DNA of 64,000 nt from Limnoperna fortunei (Eukaryota > Mollusca > Bivalvia > Mytilida > Modiolidae). Shown one piece after another: positions 49,283-59,990 of this stretch (the stretch's first letter is position 1; each line of letters starts with the position of its first letter). The position numbers and the translations under genes were made by a program. The stretch spans positions 68,930,433 through 68,994,432 of the forward strand of contig OX104112.1 in NCBI GenBank assembly GCA_944474755.1, read 5' to 3'. The notes beneath the pieces were generated by a model. The model saw only the letters and a program-made list of their open reading frames with translations, did not search any database and was not told the origin of the DNA.

Positions 49283-49516
49283 GTTTGTTTGAATGGTGTT
49301 TAACACCTCTTTCAATACTTTGTTCAGCTATATACTGGAGTCCATTTTTTATTTATGAGAGGATGCCTAGGTACCCAAAGAAAAGCACCGACCTGCGGTG
49401 GGAATACTGCTAGTCCTTGTGAAATATTGGTTGGACTCAAGTACACCCAACCTCATTGTTGACAGACCACATCAATAGTAGTAGATGACTAACTACCTGA
49501 GGCACTGGGCAACTAG
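49283..49516 (-). mobile_element. tRNA-derived SINE, degraded
   Basis: Begins TTTGTTTGTTTGAATGGTGTTTAACACC and keeps CTATATACTGGAGTCC, GGTTGGACTCAAGTACACCC, TTGTTGACAGACC and AACTACCTGAGGCACTGGGC. The box regions are mutated. Confidence 0.72.
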
Positions 49517-50066
49517 CAAATTAAAAGCATTACAAGTTCAATAGCTACGAGACTTACAGCAGCGATAATATATCTATATTGTTCATCCTGTTACTTGTGT
49601 TGTCGTGAAACTTATAAGAAATATTGTTTTATATTATGACTCATTATTCAATTTTACATCAGTTTTTTTAAATATATCGTATAGTGATTTTTAAATGTAC
49701 TATGTAAACCAAATGTTGTTGAATTTCAATTAATCTAACGTAAAGACTGTGTTCTTTTGGTAATTCCGTTGTGATCATTCTGAGAGGATTCCCAGTGCTC
49801 TAACCACAAAAGCTGCCAAGCAGGCTCAGGAGGCGTTGTAAGGTTTTAATACGCAAAGGATGAAAGTTATCGATAACAAGTTTGAAGTGTGCGTATATTG
49901 ACCTAACAACGTCCCCTTATAAGGCCTTCTCTACCCCCCTCTGATAAGCTAGGCAGCTCTTTGTGTTAGTAGTAATATATAATGTAAAAAGAGATAATCT
50001 GCATCAGTGTAAATCAAATGAAACAAGGTATTCGTTAATACATTATAAATATATTCCTGTACTTGC

Positions 50067-50165
50067 CTACAACAAAAATCTGCTTAAGCTTTGATGATCC
50101 AAGTTTTGTTTCCTCCGGTATTTACTTGGATTGCTATGTAGCAGCTGTTTTAAAGCAGCTATGTA
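50067..50165 (-). promoter_or_regulatory. Gene C leader exon, donor mutated (inferred)
   Basis: Aligned with the leader exons of A and B (CAAGTAAATACCGGAGGAAAC, then ...TTTTTGTTGTAG). It is followed by GCAAGTAC instead of GTAAGTAC. A GC donor can work weakly, but here it joins other lesions in the same gene. Confidence 0.45.
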
Positions 50166-50169
50166 GAAG

Positions 50170-53100
50170 CGTTTTTAATATGTTTATTTTTATTTATCAA
50201 ATATCGCAACGTAATTAGCCTTGAGTCAGTTGGTACTTCACTGACTAAAAAAATACTTTTTTGTTTCAACAAATTTTCTTTTTTTTCTTTTTAAATATTT
50301 AAAGTTGTGAAACCGCGAAAAAAATAATTCAATCAAGACCAAAACGTTGAGCATGTTCTATATTACTGCTTCATTTTTAAACTTGTTATCAACATATTTT
50401 GAAACCAACATTCCTTAGTTTAGGATTTGTTCATACCTAAAGAGGATAACGCGTTCAATGTTCTGGTGGAATCCCCGAAAGCAAAGAAACATTAACAAAT
50501 TATTAAGAAAAGAAACACACAAAAATTAGAACTGTCAACATTTAGTATGACAATGTGAACAGTTGTTGATTAAAGATGTTAAATATTATTAACAGTATTT
50601 ATCAGAAATGGCATACTGTGATATTATCACGATCTTTAAAAATACGACGATATTAAATAGAAGTGGAAGTAAAGCATGTAAATAATGCATTTCTCCTCAT
50701 ATTAGTTTGCATATTTAAAAGAAAAACTCGAGATTACTAACATAAACATATTATAGTATTGTAATGTTTACACGTAAGTTAAAAATAATATACATATATT
50801 AATAACTAACAAACTTATTGATGTATTTGTTTTAAGACGAATTCTGTGGTGGTCAAAAAACCTTTCAATGACAGTAACTGTGAATTTTACAAAAAATCAA
50901 TTAATTGTTATAATACTTAGTTATTAGGAAACTGTCATACTTTAAAATATATATCCTATTTATTATGATTTAGAACAAGTGCAGGAGTTACAATATACAG
51001 TTATACTTATATCGAAAGATTTAGGTTATTTCACGCCTTGGTTTTCTTTAAATTATTATTGATCTTAAAGTAAGATAATGAGGGAGATAACTATGTGCTT
51101 GAAGAAGTATGTTATTATTAACCACTGTTTTATCAGTACCTGATATAAAAGAGTATGACAATTGGTGACGATTGTGCTTGATCTCATCAACCAAGAATAC
51201 GAATACTGAACCACTTTTCTTTTTTTATTCCATATTGTGCCTTTGTAGTGTCAAAATCCAACTTCAGTCCAAAGGTATTTGCAAAGTAACAGTACACAGT
51301 TAAGATCTTGTTTCTGTCTTTATTTGGTTACTATGTTTTTTTGTTTTGTTTGGCCTAATGGTTTTTTGGGGAATTAATTGTCGACATTGAATACGCTATC
51401 TTAGCTATTTACCGGTTCATTAAATAACTAAAATAATAATGTTATATTTCAAAGGTTTGGTTTCTTTATGTTGTAAACGATGACACTATTTGATATACAT
51501 GTTTATTGTTCTACGGCCAACAGGAAACATTAGTTACTATTCCATGTTGTCGGTATACATTTAAACGAGTAGATAAGATTGACATGTGAAAGTTTTGATT
51601 AAACTCTTTATGAAGACATTAGGCATGTTTAAAGTAAACATATCAAAAACAGTCATAACTAGAGCTAATAAAATTAATTGGATTTGTCGCTTCATAGAAA
51701 TATCAGATTAGAATAGCATACCAAAATGACCAAGATTGATAAGATATAGCATAAACATGACAAATTCTAGTATTTGTAAGGCGACAAGACAAGTCTTTCA
51801 GTTTTTAGCATGGCGTTTTTATATCACACGTTTCAAAATGAAAAAAACTCAGTTTGTTTGACAAAAAGGAGATTCATAGAGTACAGTATATATACCACAT
51901 GTCGCCATGTTTGCTAGGCATGCGTAAATAGGCAGAGCATACGAACAATTTGATTGATTTGTAAAAAGCTCGTTTGCTGGCAGAAACACGACCGGACTCA
52001 ACAAAAGCCCAATTTTGCTGAAGTAAGTACTAAAATAGTTTACTAAAATATCAACAAATATCGCTTTTGTTTATTGTATCTACATAATATGTTACAAGGT
52101 TCGGGCCAACTTACTATCTTGATAATTCTTTGTGTATAAGTTTATCTATAATTAGAAATGAAAAAATAATATTCCTTAAATGTTTGATATTCGTAATTGT
52201 TTAATAAAGTCCTGATCCAACAGAGCACTATTTGTATTAATCCAAATTAATTAAACAAATCTATTTACTTTAAACTTTTCTTTAAAAAGGACAAAACATG
52301 TTACATAAAACAACGTCTGAACTTGATAAGTTACAAAATAAGTAACAAACTGCAGTCTTGTAGTCATTAAAATTACATTATTGTATACATGTATTCTATT
52401 TTAAATACCTCAGAAAAATGAATACTTTATGCATGCATATTGAGTAACGTATTAGCTTCTCAAGTTTAATAAAATTATTACAACAAAATAAAAAAATTAA
52501 AGAATTTCCATTAGGTTCGGTGTTGTTGACAGTTGTGAATATGATCCGTAATTTGAAGTTAAAACAGCACATGCTTCGATTTGGTTACATTTTTGACTCG
52601 ACCTATTCCTTACTTGCGGTAAACAAGATTTATCTCCCATTTGCAGAGTTATCTGTTCTTTAGAGCAGGTATTTTATAGTACCTACTGTGGGTAAAAAGT
52701 AGTTTTTCTACAATATTTTTTTATTCACATATAGCAAAGCATCCGGTAAAATTTATTATGATATGCAAACTAATTCTGCAGTTTTTTTTAGGTGTACTGG
52801 AAGAGTCAGTCCACAGACATTATTTAAAAAAAATAAAAACGTGATTTTTCCCTATCTGTTCAATATTAGATACCTGCTGTTATGAAAGACAACTCTTGCA
52901 AATGGGAAGTAACTCTTGTATTCCGAAAATAGGGAATTATCGATGTACTTATTACCGATGCATCTGTTTAATTCTACAATACTTTTCCATTTAGTCGCAA
53001 AAATTGACATAATGAACTGTGGAACATAAGTGTATAGCAGACTTCTTTCTTTGTCATTTGTTAGAAATATTTGCATTGGTAAATTTTCTTTTTAATCGCC

Positions 53101-53215
53101 AAAATGTATATTGGTTTGTCTTTTTATAATTAGAATTTATATAAACAACTGGGGATGTCTATAAGTTTTTTCCCGCACAAATCCTTGCAAAAGTTAGTCC
53201 ATGTGAGCCGAGAAA
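50170..53215. other. Spacer, second part; no gene recognised
   Basis: To about 51.2 kb this is the upstream flank of unit C, homologous to 25.2-26.2 and 33.6-35.8 kb (for example TACTGTGATATTATCACGATC). From 51.2 to 53.2 kb I see AT-rich DNA only. A TATATATA at about 51888 with a GTAAGT near 52022 could be a leader exon but has nothing to support it. Confidence 0.5.
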
Positions 53216-53218
53216 TAG

Positions 53219-53432
53219 TTGATTGATTGAATGAAGGGAAACTAAATTTAGACCGCCACTGTAAAAGGTATGGGTATTAAATATGGACAGAGAATTTCGT
53301 CTTTTATAGCTGCTATATTAAATCTACTCTTTTCCGAGATCTACAAAGGGATTTGGAGAGCACGACACTCTCCAAACGTGTTACTCAATATGGTACGCGG
53401 TTAGGCTTTCCATACCATGACATAACCACCCC
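53219..53432 (-). repeat. (AATC)n-family interspersed repeat at the arm boundary
   Basis: Starts TTGATTGATTGAATG and includes ACCGCCACTGTAAAAGGTATGGG, TTTTATAGCTGCTAT, ACTCTCCAAACGTGTTACTCA and GGTACGCGGTTAGGC. It stops within a few bases of the point (53440) where the right arm of the inverted repeat begins. Confidence 0.65.
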
Positions 53433-54638
53433 ACACTCGAGACAAACAAAAATAAGAAGCATGGCAAGCTCGCTACAAAACCAGAGTGAATTTTTACAGG
53501 TGCCCCCCCACCCCTACAAATTGTGATTAGTTCACAGACATATTATTTTGTCACTATGTGATTAAACACAAAAAGGCAGCTATCACTATTTCTTACTCTG
53601 CATATTTCAAAATACTTGGACAATTTTATAAAAAGTGAATAGATCTGTTCTAAATTTAGATATAAAGTCATGTGTAAATCGGTTCCACCATCAGGTTTTA
53701 ACTTCTTCAATTTGCTGCAGTACATCGACCAGATCGAAAATGCCCAGACGGATTGTCACTATTTAAAGTTTTATGAATAACAATCTGAAATGCCTTATTA
53801 CTTATCATAAGAGTCAACGTGCCAAATTTAGTTTTGTCATTTTGAATAGTACCTTCGTCGGATAAGCATTTTTTGTCGTTTTAATTTCAGCACACTCTTT
53901 ATCAATAATTTTAAGCAGATACCTAACATGGATATTGAAATTCCAGATTGTATTCACCATAAATGCATCAAACGGTATCCTTGAAGTTGTCAGATAAGTT
54001 CAGCTAATTTGATATAAATTCCACAATGTCTATGCAGTTCTTATTCTACAACTGTGCTCATATTTTTTCAGAAAACTTAGAAGGTCCAGCATTACGTATT
54101 TATTGAATATTGCAGTTTAATTGTCAACACAATCTCCTTTTGTTTTGAAGTTTAAATGGAATAAAATGAAAATCAAATTGTATGGTTGCACCATTCCTCT
54201 TTGTCAAAACTTGCATGCCCTTCTTATAGTGAAAAGCAACGAAAGCAGAAAACAATCAAACACACTAATTTATATTAACGTATGTCGAGCGCTCGAGATA
54301 ACGAGTCGAACGTTTAAGATAACAAGTTGAGCACTTGTGAAAATAAGTCGAGCTCTCGAGATATTAAGTTAATAGCTTGAGATAATAGTCAAGCGCTAGA
54401 GAAAACAAATCAAGCGCTCGCGATGATAAGTCAGGTGCTCGAGATAAAAAATTAATTTAAATGTGCGTCCTCAATGTACTTTTGTATATCTTTAATACCT
54501 GAAGTATAAAATTTTAAACCGAAAATCTTATTTCATATCCGTTTCTTAGTTTTTGACCTTGACACCAAAACAGAGTTAATTGTGGTTACAAATAATAACT
54601 TATTAAATTTGCTGTTATATGATATACTTTTCTATTAG

Positions 54639-55210
54639 GTTATTATGGACATGGTCAAAGGGGAAACCATGGCTACGGTAGTGCAAGCGAACGAGGTATA
54701 TATTCTTGTCAATAAATATATGATTGCGTAGCATATTAATAGTAAATGATATGAATAACAAAGGTTGGTAATAAAGTTACAATTAATAAGTGTTGTAATT
54801 TGTAATATATTACTTTGTGCATTTAGAGTTAACAAAAATTATTTACACACTATATTGCAACAAAATGTCATTTAAATCTTAATATATAAATGCATTCCAT
54901 TTAAATATCAAATACATCTGATATTGGCCTTGTAAACACGTAGAACGCAATAAATGGTAAACATCTTGCTATTTACTTTGTAGGTAAACAGTTTATCGAC
55001 ATTTATATGCCAATGAATTTCTACAGACAACATGGAAACAGACATCACGGAAACAGAGGCTACGGATATGAATCACATTCTGGTTCTAACAGCTATAGAT
55101 CAGATTCTGGTTCTCACAGCTATGGATCAGATTTCGGCTCTCACAATTATAGATCAGGCTCTGACAGCTATGATTCCGGTTTAGTGACAACCACATATCC
55201 ACAAAATTAG
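54639..55210 (+). pseudogene. C': inverted, promoterless exons 3-4 of gene C
   Basis: Exons 54639-54695 (GYYGHGQRGNHGYGSASER) and 54984-55210 (GKQFIDIYMPMNFYRQHGNR, then repeats of GSHSYGSDF type) keep intact splice sites and phase 1. The frame ends DSYDSGLVTTTYPQN and a stop, without the family's Pro/Ala tail. Exons 1 and 2 of gene C lie outside the duplicated arm, so this copy has no signal peptide or leader, unless it is joined to sequence before 53440, where I see no candidate. It shows what gene C looked like before its 3' deletions, apart from one lost SGST/SDSGYN repeat difference. Confidence 0.8.
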
Positions 55211-56690
55211 TTAATTCGTCATTATGGATAGATATATATTAATTTTAATTTATTGTATTAAGAATGTCATTTAAGATTAAAGGGATACAGGACACCATCT
55301 GCGAAATTTTTTGCAAAAAAAACCAGAAAATAAATATCAAATTTATGGTAAATTTAATAATTATTTCTTTTTTATTACCTCTTAATTGCCATTAAATGAA
55401 AAACAAGTATAATGAAAGACTTATAACTATACTATTATATCAATTTATCAATAGTTTAAATACAAAGATTTAGCTTATAAATGTTCTCTGTAGAAAGAAA
55501 TATTATAATTTCTAACAAAGGGATGTAATTGTGACCAAACATACACATTTTTAAAACTTTTTATCAGTTATTTCATAATAGGCAAAAATTACTCAAAGAC
55601 TTTTTGATTACTTGTCTTAAAAACCTACTCATATAGAAAGTTTAAAGAATTCAATGACAAATTAATATAATTGTAAGTGTCCTGAACCTCTTCAGTAATA
55701 AGTATCTTATTAACAAGACCTTTAGATAAATTGCAAATTATTATTTACGCTGTGTACTGTGTGTATGCAAGTATGTGCAAATATTAAATGAGATGATAGA
55801 CAAAGAAATTATTCGACAGACATTTAAGGTATCCGACCCATAATTGACCACGTGATCATATTTGGTGTCCCGGATGTCCATTGTTTGTCAATGGAGCAGA
55901 CCTCGGTAATGTTCGGCAAACATCGGAACTACTATTTGAGCAACTAACTTTTTTTCCTCAAAACTGTTAACATCGACTCAAAGTAAAACAATATATTTAA
56001 TTTGTATCATTAATTAGTAATGTATTGATTAAAAAAAGCTGCATGTCTTGGTCTAAAAATAAAATTAAACGGTGACTTCAATTATGGGTCGGATACCTTA
56101 AACAAAAATATTTGAATTCGGAATTGTGTGAGTTAAATTAATAATGACAGTCGTTTTAAGGAACGGATTACAAAGCAGAAATCAACATAGCGACAGCTAA
56201 TATGTTCCTGTTAACCTGTGTGGGTCATTCTGATAACATTAAATGTGTTTCCAATTGATGTGTATCGTCATAATCAGAAGCAGGTAATTCTGATAGTTTA
56301 TATCCAGATTTGATTAAACTCTCTAACTGCGCGAGTAGACATACTACAACAATTGTAGGTTTTAACAAATCAAGCTTCATAACAAATAGGCCAGAGTTGT
56401 ACTAATGTCATTTTCTAAATTTACAGCCCTGAGGTTTCGAAATAATTTGGAATTTTCAATGAAAGCTCTACATTTTAATTTGTTCGAATTTAAATATGTT
56501 GGGAGGTTTTGAGATCCACTAATAATGTGACGTAGTAAATTACATAACCTTGTATATTTGATGATATTTTATTTTTAATTAGTTATAGACATTCCAATTG
56601 AGTTTAATGTCTTGTGGGTTCTTAATAAATGTTTTAACAAATCAGTGATTTACATGTAAAGTGGAATATGTAGCTTATCATTGGTAGTAT
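55190..56690. other. 1.5 kb present only in the right arm
   Basis: Left-arm sequence jumps from GACAGCTATGATTCCGG directly to ATATATGCTTG. Here 1.5 kb of AT-rich DNA with one MITE lies between the same points. It is either ancestral DNA lost on the left or an insertion here. The MITE inside it and the normal-looking stop at 55210 favour loss on the left. Confidence 0.7.
55824..56101. mobile_element. 278-bp MITE with TTAA ends (piggyBac-like)
   Basis: Perfect terminal inverted repeats of about 24 bases: TTAAGGTATCCGACCCATAA at the left and its complement TTATGGGTCGGATACCTTAA at the right. Both ends carry TTAA, the target duplication of piggyBac elements. There is no coding capacity. A diverged full copy lies at 472-696. 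The piggyBac link rests only on TTAA. Confidence 0.85.
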
Positions 56691-59048
56691 ATATGCTTGC
56701 TTTACTGATGTAAAGAAGTAAAGAACTGTTTGCGCAATATATTGTTAGCTGAATATATTTAGTGACGACTTTTGTTATCCAAACAGAGAGATGGTTTGTT
56801 AATCCTTAAAATGATAGAAAAAGATTGATACATTACAAAAGGAATTTAAATGGTTTCTAGATAGTTAGCAAGTTTTTATTTCACAATCAGACATTTGTTC
56901 AATAAACAGATACTTAAATTAGGATGCGCATCTTTAACATCATTATTAAACCCCAGTCACCTTATAAAGCATACAATTTGTTGGTATACGGATACACTTG
57001 GACCAAGCAATATCAACACTGTCAACATGGTTCTTTTCGCGGGGTTATAATTTGTTTTTCAGAAATGTTTGCGTTGTGGTAATATTCACGACAGGGACAC
57101 ACATCTCGTTAGTATTATAAATCTCTAACCGTTCACGTGGGCATAAGTTTTGCGCATACAAGGTGATCACAGCACTTTATTCCAGAAAACGTATAAAGCA
57201 GCAAGAAGTTTCTGGGTAGTGTATGCTTGAAAGTGTTGTTCGGAAGAACCACGTCCACGATATTCCTCGGTAAAAATGGTCGATTCTGTACAAAAGACGT
57301 TATACCACAGCGTGACAGTAAATGTAATAGGTTTTTTTACATACTACGTTTTTTGGTAAACAATGGAGAGTCTTAGGCTATCGCGATTTGAAAGTTGTTG
57401 CTTTACGGAAGAAATAGGTACTGTCATGCGTTTTTACAAAGGCTCATGTGATCTTCAACGAATAATAGAAATTTAAATGTCTTCGCCATCTAATAAGAAC
57501 GCCCGAAAAAAGAACGTTGTTCTGTTACTCAATTTTGATTGAATAACGCAACGAGTTCAAATGTGTCCATATAATATCATCTTCCCCAGAAATTGAGATG
57601 TTCAGTAAGATGCCTCGAAAATATAATAGTCACGGCGAGATAGTAAGTCGACACGGCGAAATTTTTCTTGTATGTCCCTCTTAATCCAGAGTATTAAAGT
57701 GACATAATAAAATAAAAGACAGGAAGTCGTATTGATCATTCCAGAGGAAATCCAATAAAAAGATTGGTAGAAAGAGAATTTTACGACCTAGACTAACACA
57801 TATTCCAAGCCTCTTGTCCTTTTTTTCTTTTTTTTCTTCAGTATATGCTTCAATGAGTTTGCTCGTTTCTCAAAAATACTTTTTGCCGGTCTACAGTCCA
57901 CAATGCAAAAGTTTGATTAGTTGCTACAAGAACATTAACACTTCAGTCCTTGTCCTACATCTAGAAATTGACCTTTTGTTAGTTTTCCATTTATGCGTGG
58001 CGACATTCCAGTAGTACTTGCATATGATAAGGTACTCAATTGCTTCTATTTACTATCGACATTTTCCTGATAGACACCTGTCTACTGCATTACAGAAAAG
58101 CTTTTGCATCAGGGTTTCACAATGACAAGATTTAAATCATCACACAAATACCACTTTCGCTACTTCTCACTGCTTATGATTACCCCAAATAAACAAAATT
58201 AGGAGAAAGAGTTGCTTACTCTTCCGGAAACCCTGACAAAAAACTCACGGTTTTTGGGTTCATGTTTCTCGAATTTTGGTTCGTGTTTTGTGTTTTTTTG
58301 TTTTGTTGTTGCTTCCTCATTTGTTTAACCACAGATTTAAATAAGGACGTAAATCAATGTCAGCAAAAAATCAATGGAACGCCAAATTACTCCAAAAATG
58401 AATAAAATTAAAATATAGATCTTTTGTCTACTTTTTATGCTATTTACAGAAAAAACTAATAAATAAAACTCAAGAATGACTTAAATTCTTTATACAAAAA
58501 CATTCAAATGACATGTTTTACGTTGTATAAAATGCGCATGATACTTAAAATCCTCTCCAGCCTGTCCTTAACCCCTGTTACGAAAGCTTTGGAAATTACA
58601 TTTGGATTACTTATTTTTTGTGAATCTTTATTGACGCTTTGCTACTAATACATTATATCATCTGAACTGAGTTAGTCATTACGGCCAGTGTAGTACAACA
58701 TTTATGTGGCGTACATATATATTTTTTTGTTAACCTTGGTATCTTTGACCACATTTTATTTGCAACCACTGGGTCGATGCCTCTGCTGATGACTGTTAGT
58801 CCACGAGGGTATCACCAGCCCAGTAGTCACACTTCGGTGCTGACAGGAAAATCATTGATTCTAACAGTGATAAAGTCATTGTCTAAATTTACTGACTAGA
58901 AATTTCACAAAATATTTTAATTCTAATGTTTTTTCTATTTCAAGGTGTAGATAGCCTTAGCCGGATTGATATAACGTTTTGGAATGTTGGTAATTAAAGC
59001 TCTACAACATCTTAATCATTTGGATTTTTACATATTGTTTGGGTTTCA

Positions 59049-59091
59049 GCGCCACTGATGAGTCTTGATTAGACGAAACGTGCGTCTGGCG
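59049..59091 (+). ncRNA. Hammerhead ribozyme, right-arm unit 1
   Basis: GCGCCA-CTGATGA-GTCT-TGATT-AGAC-GAAA-CGTGCGTC-TGGCG. Stems I and II fully paired, core complete. The change C to T lies in the tiny stem III loop and should not stop cleavage. Confidence 0.92.
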
Positions 59092-59428
59092 AAGAAAATT
59101 TTTTTTGTTAACCTTGGTATCTTTGACGACATTTTATTTGCAACAACTGGGTCGATGCCTCTGCTGGTGGACTGTTAGTCCCCGCGGGCATCACCAGCCC
59201 AGTAGTCACACTTCGGTGCTGACAGGAAAGTCATTGATTCTAACAGTGATAAAGTCATTGTCTAAATTTACTGAATAGAAATTTCATAAAATATTTTAAT
59301 TCTAAGGTTTTTTCTATTTCAAGGTGTAGATAGCCTTAGCCGGATTTGATATAACGTTTTGGAATTTTGGTAATTAAAGCACTACAACATCTTAATCATT
59401 TGGATTTTTACATATTGTTTGGGTTTCA

Positions 59429-59471
59429 GCGCCACTGATGAGTCTTGATTAGACGAAACGAGTGTCTGGCG
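59429..59471 (+). ncRNA. Hammerhead ribozyme, right-arm unit 2
   Basis: Same as the previous unit except that the segment after GAAA is CGAGTGTC. Stem III is still AC/GT around a four-base loop (GAGT), and the cleavage triplet GTC is retained. Confidence 0.9.
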
Positions 59472-59884
59472 AAGAAAATTTGTTTTGTTAACCTTGATAT
59501 CTTTGACGACATTTTATTAAGTAGAACACAACTCGAAGTCAGCCAGTCCTGTCATGTACCGCAGTTCTACATTTTGTCTATATCTTTACCTTATCGCTTC
59601 TGTAATACTTCTAGGTATGTACGTATCATTTTTCTTCATATTTTTTTTTACCACATAAAAAAGGACGTAAATCCGTGTCAGCAATAAACAAATGGAACGC
59701 CAAATTACATAAATAAAAATGAATAAAATTAAATTATAGATCTTATGTCTACCTTTCTGGCGGGAGTTATTTACAGGAACAAATGATAAATAAAACACAA
59801 AAATGACTTCAATTCCGTATACAAATAATATAAAAAATAAAAAAAATGAAAAAGCCCTTAAGTGACACGTTATCAGTACATTGA

Positions 59885-59990
59885 TTGAATGATTGGATGT
59901 TTACTTTGCATCGAACGAGCAGTATTTCAGCTATATTCAGGACGGCTGTAAGCGTATGGAGTATTGGGTAAAGGCGTCGTGCACTAAATG
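59885..59990 (-). repeat. (AATC)n repeat tail fragment (right arm)
   Basis: TTGATTGAATGATTGGATGTTTAC, then CGAGCAGTATTTCAGCTATATTCAGG; the inverted partner of 38920-38985. The rest of 59.99-63.2 kb is right-arm DNA with no gene that I recognise. Confidence 0.65.

Larger units (their letters stand above)
58718..59512 (+). mobile_element. Retrozyme array: two units (right arm)
   Basis: Counterpart of 39336-40890 in opposite orientation, with two units instead of four. The flanks are the same on both sides (GTACATATATATTTTTTTGTTAACC and ATTTTATTAAGTAGAACACAAC). Ribozyme-sense strand is plus. Confidence 0.9.

Noticed and set aside
51885..52030. TATATATA followed by a GTAAGT as promoter and leader exon for C'
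   Set aside because: No equivalent exists in the A, B or C leaders, and both motifs are common by chance in DNA this AT-rich.
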